From Luscinia megarhynchos (taxonomy: Eukaryota > Chordata > Aves > Passeriformes > Turdidae), in assembly GCA_034336665.1 (NCBI GenBank), contig CM067592.1, forward strand, positions 40,847,735-40,911,734: a stretch of DNA of 64,000 bases. The letters are read 5' to 3'. Shown here one piece after another: positions 49,446 through 62,383 of the stretch; the first letter of the stretch is position 1, and each line of letters starts with the position of its first letter. The notes under the pieces are model-generated. The model had not been told where the DNA came from. It searched no databases and saw only the letters and a list, made by a program, of their open reading frames with translations. The position numbers were made by a program, and so were the translations under genes.

Positions 49446-52400
49446 TTGTTTGATTCACAGCAGATTGATTTAGCTGACAAGTTTCTAGTTTTCTTCTTTC
49501 AAAGAGTACTGTACACATCTTACATTTTATTAATAATCAGCGATGAAACCAAAGCCAGTCATCTACAAACTTTCTAAGCAGCAATAAAATGTATCCTTGT
49601 GATTCTTTTGTAGAAAACTCTTAAATAGATTATTCACTCTTTCATTGAAACTCATAAAAATATGGAATGCAGAAAGCTGCTTTTTATAATAACGAATCCT
49701 CAACAATGTAAGTCCATAAAAAACCTAATATGGATAAAATTATTATTTTAGTATAACGTTTTCACTCATGTTATATCCTAATTTAAAAGTCTCTGTAACA
49801 AACATAGCTTCCACTTTTAAAGTACCTGCCATCTGCTGCTAAGTTAAGCAATTTTCAAAATACAAAATATGCCAAAGGTCTAAACACTGTACCTAGATAA
49901 CATGTAACACCAATTTTTCAACAGATTATTCCAAGATTATGTCTTCATCCTGAGAAGTTGTATATGCTTTAGTTAACTTAAATTCTTTATTGGCTCAGGC
50001 ATTCCGAAATTCAGGTATAAATCTTTATTGGCTCAGGCAATTTTGTCTCAGAAGAAAACAAGAGTCCTTCCCCAGCACAAACCAGAGAACCAACTAACAA
50101 CCAAAACCAGCTTAGACAGGGAAAGACACCCATAAAGATGTAAAAAGATGACATTGTGAAAAGTGATGGCGAAGAAAAGAAACAATACCCTATTTCTGTA
50201 AGAGGAAAAAAAGCACTGAGATGGCAAAGAACTGGCAGTAGGTAAGACCACTCTTATATACGGCCACATAAGTCATTGTTTGGAAAAAGACTGGATATCT
50301 GAGGAAAGACTGAGAAAGTGGCCTGAGGCTGACTCCGAGGTTGCTCCAATGACTGAGAAAAGAAGTGTTTGGAGCAGAATTTCATAGCAGCTTGCCCAAT
50401 GGGCTCATAGAAGTCTGGCTTGTCACTGAAGTCAAAGCAAGCCCCACACGCACGCCAGACACAATCCCCCTAGCTGAGGTCCAAGAGGCAGGACAACTTG
50501 CTATCTCTGCCAGTCTGGCTGTGGCAAACCCCATTTCCATAACAGCCCACTTAACTTGCAAATCAGTTCTTAACTTTCACAATCCGTTCTATTCATCTGC
50601 ATCTGTGGATTGGTTTATTTAAAAACCTATCTGAAAAATGCCTACACCAAACCACCATGCGTGGGTGGCTTGAAGATGACAGCTTGAATCAGAAGAATGC
50701 AGTACTTGGCTTGAAGATTTACGAATGCTTAAGATGCATGAGAGGAAGTGTAAATATACTTTAAGAATTCACTAGCAGTTAAATAATTACAGCTTTTGTA
50801 CTGAAAGATGAAATGGTCATGTAATTTAGAAAAACTAATTTATTTCCAAAATAAGTAATTGTCTTGTAGATTGAGAAAATAGCAGATAGTTTCCCAGCAG
50901 ATGGCTGTGTACGTGAAATGGATGGAACCAAAGAAATGCATCTGGAACCCGAAGTTTATAAAATGGACTCAACTTTAAAAGGCATTCTGCACCTGGCATA
51001 AGGAGCTCACTCCACATTTCACTCACAAACATGGTACAAACAACTCCATATCAGAAAAACACCATTTGAGAAGCACAGATCTGTGTTACTCCCCGTGGAC
51101 TCCCAGGACTTGTGACGCCCAGGATTGCGAATGCACACACTGACAATATGTCTTATTTAAACTGAAATTATTTGAGAAAAAAACAAACAGAAATGCTACT
51201 GTTCATTTACTTACTAACTTTTTTTTTTACCTAAGTGTACACAAGTGCAACAAGCAGAGCACACAGAGATAATCAGTAAGACCATGTGCGTTCTGGTTAC
51301 TCCATATAGGAGCTTCGTATTTTATTTGAGGATGCAGTAGGTCACATTAAACGAAATTCAGAAGTAGATATACATTAAAACATAAGACTTCTTGCTGCAG
51401 ATAGATATTAATAGCCCACAAGAAGGCATTTTTCAGTTTCAAAATTACACCCACACATTTATGAAGTCATTACTCAGCTGTAACAACAGGTAGGAGGTTT
51501 AGACCAGTGCCGCACTGTATGATCATACTTCATAAGTCATGTGGGATTTATGCGTACTATTAAGTAAGAACTTTTATTTAACTTGTATTTTAAACAAATA
51601 ATTTTACTAGTCCACATTTGTGCACTTTTCAATTGACTATGACAGCTAAACTTCATTTGATGTGAAAAATCAAGACAAGAAAAAAACAGACATGAGAAAA
51701 AATTTGTTACTACCAAGGGCAAGTGAAAGAGAAAAATTAATTACCATGGTAGTATCCTATTTTAACTTATATTTTTAATGAGATCACTGTCTGAAATTGG
51801 GTCAATTACTATAGTTTTCAGTGGATGGAACTGTACTAAGATGAATAAACAACAAGCAAAGCAAAAAACTGAAGTCTTCACTGCTCAAAAGCAAGTGACT
51901 TGAATGTTTTCCTCACTTCAATGCTCTTCTTACAGAAATCTTCCATTTTATTCTTCCATACAGCAAAGAAATCTGCTAAACGCTCCAAACCAATTCTTAT
52001 TTCTTAACCCTATTCTTTCTCCCATTCTGACTACTATCAAATTAATCTGCTTTCAACTCTTCCAGAATGGGTTTAAGAATCTATGCCTGAAATTATTCAT
52101 CCCTTAAATTCTGTGACTTGAGCAGCACTAAGAAAGGAGAATTGGTGGCTAATACAATGGGAAAACGGAAAAGTCAGTGAGACAGCAGGAGGACACAATC
52201 TCACGCGGTTCAGCTATTAAATCCCAGAAAGGCAGAGCACTCTCTCTCCTGGCAAATATATGCAAAATGAACTTGTACATATGAAGCACATTTTTCATAT
52301 TAAGTAAAAGGTCCTCCCAGCAGAGGAAGCACACACTACAGCTACACTGCATCTCACCTAGTACTTAGTCTATAACATAATGTCTACAACAACTTGGGGG

Positions 52401-53933
52401 CTTTGAAAACAGAGATTCTACCAAAAAACTGTCCAAATCCTCCAATACTGGCACGCATTAATATAGCAATATGCAATGCAAAAAGGAAACTCTTCCATAA
52501 ATTGGAACACGAGATACATTAGTATCAACATTTCAGTTCCTGTGCAACAGTGGACCCATCCCAACAAGCACAAACTGGCATTTTAACACTTTATTTTCTG
52601 GAACTACTCAAACATTTTTCCTTAACTACAGCTCTTCCTTCACCTTCTTGAGATTTTTTAATTCTTGAAAAAAAAACCCAGAAATCAATATTTGAGAGAA
52701 AATCAACAAAGAAAGATATTAAATAAGTGATTATTCCCAGTCTTCAGTTGTCAGATTGTTACAACACTATGGAAATGAAGTATATTAAGAAAACACCTTT
52801 TATGTTCCTCTTTCCTGCTGCTGTTGACGTAGCAATACAGGACAGAAGTCACTGTTTTTGGCATGCAATGCAACAGGGCGGTATGCAATAGCAAGTCTTT
52901 CCCCATAGATTAAGAAACTAGTGCTATTTATATTCTTCTGTCACCCAAGTTTTAAGGATCAAAGAAACTGGACACTAATTTTGTTTTTCCTTACGTCCTA
53001 CATCCAAATTCAAGGAAGAAAGACATTAGGGGCTATATAGGCATGAGGTAATGAAGAAACGGACCCATATTGACAACAAGAGCTAGAATAGCTGTCCAGC
53101 ATCTGTAGGGCCCTGCACTGCACTTATTAAAAAATTTACAAATATATTTTAATTAACATACGTCATCAAGAATAGTTTGTATAACAAACACTAAGGTTCA
53201 ACAAGATAGGGAACACCACTTCTGACTAGCTGGTGTCATCCTGCTCTTCAGGCAGGACTATTCTCGAAGTGAGCAGAGTCCACCACTGAACACTTTGTGC
53301 TTACACTTGTGGCTACAGCCCTGCTGCTGCTCCTAGTTTCTGGATCTTAGGGCACTTCTACAAGCAGATCCTTTGACCCTTCTCTGGCAGCAGTCCATCT
53401 GCTTGACTAAAGACTCAGTGCTAGAGCTCTTCCTAACTCTCAGCAGGTTAGGAACATTTTACTGGAGCCTGGAGACATCAAAAGCTTTATTACTGCCTAA
53501 GTCCTTCAGAGAACACATGGAATTTGAGCAAGAAATTTTTAGAAAAAATTCTTTAAATAAAGAACACATTTCTCTTGAAATCCAAAGAGAATGGAATCTT
53601 CAAGGAAAAAAGGTTAAACGACAAACTTATAAGGGTCCATTAGCCTGCAAGGCCAAAAATTTGATGAGCAAGCATGAACCCACATCACCTTCTTGGCCTC
53701 AGTCTTTCTCTTTCTTTCTCAGACAAAATGGTACTTTTAGACTATGACTTATACTTCTGTTTCATTTTAAGCCTCGGATGTGTTTCGCCCTAGTTATTGC
53801 CAGCCTTCTTCCCTATCCAGACTCAGTTGTAACATTTATTCTTCTTGGAAGAAGACCACTGAAAGGGCTCAGAAATTGAAAGCATTTATCATACCTCCAT
53901 TTTTAATCCTAGTCAAACATGGTTGTATCTTAC
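49446..53933. other. Intronic interval, nothing firmly recognised
   Basis: AT-rich. A 17-bp phrase, CTTTATTGGCTCAGGCA, occurs twice near 49985 and 50022. Near 50605-50635 there is a GGATTGG...TATTTAAAA arrangement that could be a decayed LTR promoter, but no LTR ends were found. Confidence 0.45.
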
Positions 53934-54162
53934 CATGTACACGTATTTCCACAGCGACCTGTAGGTGTTCTGTGGAGCTATCTGGTGGAATATCAAAATC
54001 CAGAAAAGCTTGTAATGTGTTAGCATGGCCTTTATGATTTTTTATGTTACAAAACATAAATATTATTTGAGACAGTCTACTTTGCTCTCTCAGTCTCTTA
54101 TCTATTTCCTTGTCATCAATCTCTATTTCTTTAAGTGTTTCTAAGATCCTAAACCAACATTT
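53934..54162 (-). other. Candidate internal exon of unknown gene
   Basis: On the minus strand a 229-bp segment is open (76 codons plus one base). It is preceded by a strong acceptor (T-rich tract, then CATCAG) and followed by a strong donor (ATG then GTAAGAT). The translation is hydrophilic and non-repetitive, starting KCWFRILETLKEIEIDDKEI and ending VAVEIRVH. I do not recognise it as AUH or any other family. It would be an exon in phase 0, out phase 1. It could belong to a gene nested in the AUH intron, be an alternative exon, or be a chance frame; chance frames of 90-100 codons occur elsewhere in this window. Confidence 0.3.
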
Positions 54163-57100
54163 CTGATGAAGCAAAAAAATTAATTAATCTGAAACACAAC
54201 ATTATAGTTTTACAATCTTTTTTTGGTTGATAATTAGGTGCAGCCATTGAATTGAACCGTCAGAATTTTAATAGTCCTACTTACATCTGAAAAAGACATA
54301 TTAAAGCAAATTTATCCCTCTCTTCTAGCCTGTTGCTTGTACTTAAGCCACATATTAATTCATACCAGTGAGAACCCATGTGAAAGAAAATCCTGGTTGT
54401 TTGAACAGACAAAAATATAATCAATCAAAATGAGACCAGCAATGTGACAGTGACACTTACACTAAATGTGTGGAGTATCCTTGAACAGAGGCAATTTTAA
54501 TTGTTTTGCACAAGTCATTCTGCAGCCCTGGTAAAAAGCACATCCTCGCCTTACTGGTTCATAACAGCACAAAGGGTTAGGTGCAGCTGTGAGCTTAGGC
54601 TGCTAGGTTAGAATCCTACAGACAATCAATCTCACCCTCATTTGACTAAACACACTCATGATCCCCCACAGTAGGGCTTATGTCCCTAAATACAAGAGCA
54701 ATGGCATTTTCTTGCAAACATGATGAATGGAAAAGAAACAACTACTTCCCCCTCAAAAATCAAGAAACCTTTTCTGCAAATATGAACTACATGCAGCTGA
54801 CGCTCAAGGCACACAGAAAGGAAGGCAGGGTATGGGGGCAAAGACATTTTCAAAGAAAAAACACTGGGAAATTGAAGGTAGGGAATAAGCCTGAAATTGC
54901 AAGGATTTAGCACATATGACTGTAACTGGAAGTAAAGCTCCAGTGAAAAAGCTTCTAAATGTCTCCTTTTTGTGCAAGATCATAACTCTATTTCCTAGAA
55001 ACTGAGCAAATAAGGGCTTCTTTTAGCTTGGTTGTTTTCTAGAAATGTCTAGGGAAAAAACTCTAAGGACCATCCAAATTCTCTCTGGCCAATAAATATG
55101 TTTCATCATCCTGCATAATTAAGGAAGCCAAGAACCTATAGGGCCCAAGATAAGAGGAGAATTTCACTCTATTCGTAATGACTAAGAAATGCCTTCTGCC
55201 AGGTATTTTTCATATTAGCATATTTAACTAAAAGGTCAAAATTAAACTAACTTTCTTCATCCTTTTAGTTTGGATAAATCAAATTTCAACGTAGTTATTA
55301 ATATTTTGATGCCCAGATGCAAAATAATGCCTAAATATGCATCAGGGTAGGTTTCTGAGTGAGCGAATTCTTAAAACACTTATGTCTATGTCAGGTACAT
55401 TGCACTCTGTTCCAGTTTCCTTTACAATTTCACAAAACTGCCAGAGCAAGAATTACCTTAGAATTACTCAAGAGAAAACTTAGATTAACTCAGTCATCTG
55501 ATTAACACTGTCGTCCCAGATCTCAATTTCTTATTAAAATATAAAGAACATTAATATAGAATTGTTAGCATAAAGTTAGAAAGAATAAACAGCTTTTGTT
55601 TTCATGATGAAAAATAGAGGTAAAGAAGGAAGGACAGGAATCTACTATTTCTGGAATTCAGAGATTTGCAATAGTTGGCTCAAACAAATCTCCAGAGCCA
55701 GAAAGGTTCTGTGAAATAATTAAGGAAACAGTACTCCATAAATCATTTTTTTCAGCTTGTTTTGTGGTGAACTAACTTGTGCAGCTGTTCTTCTGAGACA
55801 GGCTACACAATTGCCATTTCATTTGTTGAATTTTCTGGATGCTGAAGAAAAATGCCAGACATAGAGTGAATTCATTAGGAGTTTGGAAACTATTTTTCTT
55901 TCTCCTATAATACAGTCATAAATGAATACGAAATGGAAATAATTAGATTCTGTACTCCTATTCAGTAATGACAGCTCTCCAAATAAGTAAACTACTCAAT
56001 TAAAACAGAGCTACACTATTCATATTGTTATAAAAGATATATTTTGAATCTCTTTCAGATTTAACATTGACTATAAGTAGACCAAATTTAATATTTTGTC
56101 TTACGTTGGCCTGACACATTGATGTAGCTTACTTCACAGTCATCAACCCTGTGGCAGCTGAAAATGGGGCCAAAACAAACTACAAAGCTGTGCTTCAGTA
56201 TCAGAGTTGTCAGATGTTTCATTATATCTTTACATTATCCTAGCTGAGAGATCAGGAGATGGCTTAGTTGTGTTTTCCAAGTACCCTTCAGTGTTCTATA
56301 ATGCTGTGATGGCAACCATACAATATACTTCAAGTATTTTTGAACAATTGCATTTTATCTGTTACAGGATAAATGATTTGTAATTGTATTTTGTATGAAT
56401 ATCCTAAATTCAGTTACTGTACCTCTGAAACAAATAAGTTCGATTATCTTTTAAGCTTAATCAGGTGGTTTTGTTTATTCTTTTTAGTAGAAACAAAAGA
56501 TTATCACTTTTGATCTGTTCTTCAAAACCCATTAAGCTCTTTATAATGTAGTAAAAACAAAAGTTTAGTCTAATATTTTCTATCTTCTATGCCTCAAAAC
56601 TCTTTAGTATTAATGTTTCTTAAACACCGACACTTGCAATATTCATAAACGAGTAGCTGGGAGGGTTGCTATTTTAACATATTTTTGACATTAAAAAGTG
56701 CTAAAACTTGTATGCACTAACAAAAGTTTTTTTTCCCTCCCCATTTCCTCCCCGTTAGAAACAGCTCATACTCTTACAGCTCCCTACACACACAGACATG
56801 GATTTTTTTCAAATGAATGCTAACATTTTCAAATTCAAACCAACTGCTCTAGCAGTACAAAATCGATTTAGTATTTTCAGTTTGCTGTAATACATTATAT
56901 ACATATCTGTGAACAAGAAAAGTGAGACACATCAGAATCTGTGGTCATTACTAATCCAAGTCTGTAATCATTGTGTAATAGGCTGAATTGGCTTTTCTAA
57001 AAGCAGAGGGGTGAGACCTAAGATGATATGTTACAGCAGATGTGGAAGTTTTAAGTTTACAAATCTGATTACATCTGTTAAAATTTACATACAACACAGG

Positions 57101-60100
57101 AATACACCTCAGTGTATCACAAATGTACTAATGTGAGTTTATTTAGAAAAAGTAGAGATTGCTATTTTTATCGCCCACTTAACGTTTTGTCTAAAAAGTC
57201 AAGACAATTAGGAGATGAAGGAAGCTGTTGTTTGCTTGATTTTCACCTTGTTAACAAAACAAAGCTGTTTATACTCCTTCGCTCCACGGGAGTTTTGGAA
57301 AAAGCAAACTTTTTATCATCACCACTACACAGTTTCCTCATAGATACTACTGAAATCTATTTCCATAACATTCCTGTAAGATGAAGCATTATCACCATCA
57401 TATACTTTTATATGGCAAAATGAATAATTGTGTTCCCAGAACTAGTCAAAAAAATGTGAAGGAAAGAGGGAATTATGTTAATTTTACATAAGCAGAAAAC
57501 AAATTATAGAAAATATTGAGTATTAGACTATCAAAGGAGAACCATCTATTTTATGAAGGAGCAAGTCAATGAAAAAAAGCATCAGGCTTCATAATGCTAA
57601 TGCACAAAGTTAATTTCACTCAAAAGGCATTATAGTGACATCTGAACTTGTTACAGTTTTTCTGACAATCAGAAAATGTGAATTCACTAGTAAGTGGAGT
57701 ATTCAGACATATTTTTCTTTGAGCAGAACACAGGCGAGTTTCCTGTCAAAGCAGCCCTGTTTCCTATCGCTAAATGTGTGTAACTCATTTAAGTACACCA
57801 GACTCTTCACTCTGAGAAAGCTTAGCCAAGATGACTGTCCAGTCCCACACTGAAGAATTGGCAAGATTATAGCTCTGCAATGGATTAATCAAGATAAATA
57901 TATCAGGTTTAAGAAAAAAGAAATACTAGGCTACCTGGACAGCTGGCTACAGTACACCAAGCTCTGGCCAAAGTGAATGCCCAAGGCCATTAGCCAAAGG
58001 AGAAAGCTGGCCAAGAAGTTTGGCAGCTCTTCAAGGTTCTCCCAGTTGAGGCCCCAGGATCAATGGCAGCTACATCAGCAGCTCCAAGGCCCCATTTAAG
58101 ATAATTCTTGGGCTTTAGAAGCGGTGTAGAAAATCTATGCATGAGATAGAAAGGCTGCATAAACAGCTAGCTAAAAGTCTAGAAACCCCCAGACTTCATA
58201 CAATTAATTTCTTACCTTTTTACTCCATTTGCTTCTTACTAATTCTTGCCTTAGCTTTATGTGTCAAAAAATGTGCTACTTCCTTCTGTCATACCAGCTA
58301 TCATTCTTAGGCTCTTCTGTTGTCTTTTTCACTACAAAACAAAATGGGTTCAGTGCATTATACACAGCCTGGTTTCCCTTCTGGAATTACTGTCCTTTTT
58401 GTCTCACCAATCTGATTTCATTATGAGATTAAGTTTCCCTTGTAAATTTAGCAGGTTAAAGTTGAAGGTCAATAACTTTCCTGAGTTCTGCCGATTTGTA
58501 AGAAATGGGCTGAGGCAGCATTTCATACCCTACTGCTCAAGCTTTGGAAGTGAATATGAAACCTGTATATGGGGATCAGGTAACAGTAAGAGAGTCTGCA
58601 GAAGAGTAGATGTTAATTATCTCTGGCAGGAGGAGAAATAGCTAAATGCTACTTGGTTCAATTTTCTAGTACCCCCTGCAGGTTAGTATAAAGGAGTAGC
58701 ATTTGGCTTCAAAGTGAATGGCATATATATCCTGCCTAATTAAAATGAAAATAAGACCAAAGGTCTTTTATGTTGTTATTAATATTTAATAAAATATTTC
58801 TAGGCTTCTGTGTGAAGAGAATACCAAAGGGAGTTCTTACTGTATTCCACCCATCTCCTCAATTTCAGGAAAAGATAGTATCTTTTGCACAATACCGTAC
58901 TACCTACTATTATTGTTGGGATTACACTTAATAGTCTTCCTTGTTTTCAGTTTCCTCACATATGTATCAAGTTATCAGGACTACTTCATTAAATTTAGCT
59001 ACTTAAGTGCAAACTAATCTTCCTAAGATAAATTCAGGATTCAAAAATAAAAATGGAATTTTGTGAATTCTCTGAATTATAGTGTTATATAATGTTATAT
59101 TTTTCATTTCTTATTGTATTGTCCAACAATCTTGCACTTTCTACTATTATGCAATCAGTTTTCATTTCACACCCATATTAATTTCCTTTGTATGAAACAA
59201 TATGGTAAGCAGATTATTATAGATGTCATTTTGCTTAAATCAATTGCTAAAAAAGTTAAAATCCATCTAAAAGTTAATACTAAATAGAAAGAATATTAGC
59301 AATATGATGCATTCATATTTATATTTCAGGCAGTGCTGGTAGTATAACATTTATTATTATAATATAAAATTTTCCAATACAAAATATTATTTTTATTTGA
59401 GCATAATTCCTGAAGTTTTTTAAAAGCTCTTCCCTTTATAAGTATTATAAACAGCCCAGCCATCATATTAAGTTCATATTGCTAGACTGGTCACAAGTTA
59501 CTGTTTTCCTAATTCAGCCATAAACATTTAATGCACCTAAGAATGCAACTCATAGGAAAATGTGACTTGCTTAAAAAAGAAAGGACAGTTAAGAAAATGA
59601 CAATAAAATAAGAAGGGAGGGGAAGAGAAAGAAGGGGGGAAAAAGGCTTGTTTTGGGGCACTCTAACCTTATTACATTGAAATACAGAGTTAAATTTGGC
59701 TTGATTTTGGCAGCATTGTCATTTGCAATCGACACATCATATTTGGTGGAACTTTAAGTCCTCAAATTCACATTACGAACTGCATCAGTATATATGCCCA
59801 CAAAATGAAGGAATATACAGAATAAAGCATGAAGAGCTGGCTGAAAACTTTACAAGCTATAGCGTACAGTTTCGTGCAAAACTGCATCTAAGTAGCTAAA
59901 TTTTGGATGCTTCAATTTTCAATCAGTCTTTGCCAAAATACATTTTACATATGTCTATATAATCTTCAAGGCGTTGCCTCTGTTTCTGTTTTTTCAGGAT
60001 CTGTATGAGGAACCATATAAGGTAGATTTTTTGAGGAACCATATAAGGCATATTATCTTCAGCTACAAGGGTCTGTATTTCTCTGCTGCTAAAAGAGAAC

Positions 60101-60959
60101 AGTAAAATTTTCCTACAGCAAAACTGAATGCCATGTAGACCACAGTACATACTGCAGTTTGGACTGCTGATGAGAGAAGATATAACTAGCACGATGACTC
60201 TATGGAAGCATTCAAAAATATCAAACTGATTTACACTGAAGTAAGGAAATTCAAAATTAATTAAATAAAGCAAGTTGAGTCTAACTGAGAATCATTCGTG
60301 TCCACTACACACAGCTTAATACTTAAAACAAATGAATTTTGAAGTGATTCCCCTCTTCTAGCATATGTAAGCCTTTAAAAAACACTAGCTCCATTCCTAG
60401 TTCTGTAAGGGACTGTGTTTCAGCAAGCACAATCATCTCTGGTATGTTCCTATCCAAATGATTTTTGATGTACCATCTATCCATCTGGACACTCTGTGTC
60501 CTACCCTTTTTCCCATTTGCTTCCTGAGTTATCAGCCCCAGTCCCCTCCTCAGTGTTACTCTCTTTAACAGACTTTTCTCTCCTTCAGCTACTAGCTCCT
60601 TAAACCTTGTCATTTAAGTTCCAGGATCATCCACCAATTTTCTCCACCTAAAAAGCTAATGTAACTCCTCCTAAAACCCCATTTCTTCTCTATTTTTGCT
60701 TCCTGCTCAAGTACAGGTTCCTGCTTAAAAAGTCCTGAGTTGCATCTTCCTTCCATACAGTCCCTATGAGCTGTGAATATCCCCTGGGGTGCTCTGCATC
60801 CATTCATATGTAATATGGTGGGAATCGCAAAAGGGTAACCAAGAGCACAGGAAAAAGCCTAAGATTTCTGCCTTAGCACCTGACTTCAGCCTCTCAATAC
60901 AAGAAAAAGAATGCTCAGGCCTAGACAGAAACAAATAAATGTCTCTGGGAAACGGAAGA
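54163..60959. other. Intronic interval, no gene recognised
   Basis: AT-rich with chance open frames up to about 126 codons on both strands. A 19-bp phrase GAGGAACCATATAAGG plus neighbours is duplicated near 60007-60050. No named repeat was recognised. Confidence 0.5.
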
Positions 60960-61177
60960 CAAATAAATAGTACATGAAGACTCTTTTTTGTTTCAGTCTT
61001 CAGTGGCAGCCTCTCCTGTTACACCTATGAAGTGGACAGACCACAAGACAGGGATTGGGGGACCAAAATTCCTCCACTGTAAGAGATCAGGTTCATGACC
61101 ACCTGAGGAATATGAACATACCTATAAGTCTGTGGGACCTTATGAAATGCATTATCCTGTGGCAATCGGCTGATGAG

Positions 61178-61316
61178 ACCCTGAGATTAGATCAGTTGGT
61201 CAGAGCCTGGCGCTAGTTACATCAAGATTGTGGGTTCAATCTTGATGTTGGCCATTCACTTAAGAGCTGATCTTGATGATCCCACTCAGAGTATCGTGTA
61301 ATACTCTAATTCTGTA
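61178..61316 (+). mobile_element. tRNA-Ile-derived SINE (TguSINE1-like)
   Basis: The head closely resembles tRNA-Ile: an A-box-like TAGATCAGTTGG (61188-61199), the stem region 'gagcctggcgctagttac', and a B-box-like GGTTCAATC (61233-61241) followed by 'ttggcca'. The tail resembles a CR1 3' end and closes with 'ctaattctgtag'. This composition matches the SINE family described from zebra finch, which is transcribed by RNA polymerase III and mobilised by CR1. It is inserted in a CR1. A clear target duplication was not found. Confidence 0.8.
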
Positions 61317-61820
61317 GTTGCCAAACCACTCTCCATGATATTCGAAAAGTCACGCCATTCAGGTGAAGTCCCAGGTGGATGGGAAAAGGGGAAACAATAT
61401 ACTTATCTGGGAACTACTGACTCAAAAGCCTCACTTCTAAACTTGGGAAAGTCATGGAATGGATCCTTCTAAAAGCTCTGAAGTACATGTGGGACAGGGA
61501 GATGATTTGAGACAGCCAGTACAGCTTCATCAAAGACAAGTCCTGCTTGACCAAGTGGCCTTGAATGATTGAACTACCTTATCAGTGAACAAAGAAAGCT
61601 ATAATTTATCTTTACTTCTGCAAAGAATTTTAGACACTCGCCTTTAACATCTTCTCTCTAAACTGAAGAGATGGATTTGGTGGGTGGACTGTTCAGTGGA
61701 CGAGGAACTGCTTGGACAGCCACATGCTGAGGAAGCTGGTTAACAAGCCAATGTCCAGGTACACATCAGCAACAAGCAATAACCCTCAGAAAATCTGTAT
61801 TGGGACTAGTGAAGTTTATC

Positions 61821-62383
61821 TGTAGAAACCCGAGACCCGCCCCTTGGACCACAACACGTCAATTACCGAAAGGCAGAAACAGGCAAGGAGAAACATATCT
61901 CTAAGGTCATGGTGAGAAGCACCTCCCTCCCATAGGCTTTTGCAGGCGCATGGTAATGTCTGGCGTTTGATTCGTCTGCACAGTTGCTCCACCCCTGTTC
62001 CACCCCCCTTCACCTTAACTATATCCATCCTAGAATGTTCTCCCCTCTCCTGATCCTTATTGGCTGTGTTTTGCTGCAGTGCTCCATCCCTGTCCCCCAT
62101 TGTTTCCCCTGGTTGATTGCCTCTCCTCTGCACCACTTTTTCCTGTTCCCATTGGACCTTGATCCTCAGACCCACCTCTTCTGTCCCATATTTAATCCTG
62201 TGCCTTCAACCCCGTTTTGTCTTTGTCCGTGGACCCTCTTTGAGACTCAATAAGCCTTCCTTGGGATTTCCATACAAAGACCCATCCTTCGCCTCTTTTG
62301 TCAGGCAATTTTCTTTTTAGCAAGCATGCTCTGGGCTCCAAAAGCACAGGTCACTCTCAGAGAGACCCACTGAAGTGCACTGG
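61821..62383 (+). mobile_element. Probable solo LTR inserted in CR1
   Basis: The insert breaks CR1 between 'aagtttatc' (left) and 'gtttattatc' (right), suggesting a duplication of about GTTTAT. It starts TGTAGAAACC and ends TTCA. Inside are two ATTGG boxes (reverse CCAAT, 62059-62063 and 62151-62155), a TATA-like ATATTTAAT (62188-62196) and an AATAAG (62249-62254), in the order of an LTR promoter and poly(A) signal. GC content and pyrimidine richness differ from the surroundings. The right end is uncertain; 62303 is an alternative. Confidence 0.55.

Noticed and set aside
49067..49453. 128-codon frame ending in a Pro/Ser/Leu repeat
   Set aside because: The second half is the pentanucleotide array and the first half has no recognised homology.
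59923..60807. Three consecutive minus-strand frames (65-116 codons)
   Set aside because: They looked like a possible exon cluster or old transposon gene, but frames do not connect, splice sites are not convincing and no motif was recognised.
61185..61255. Functional tRNA-Ile gene
   Set aside because: The tRNA-like part has mismatched stems and continues into a CR1-like tail, so it is a SINE head.
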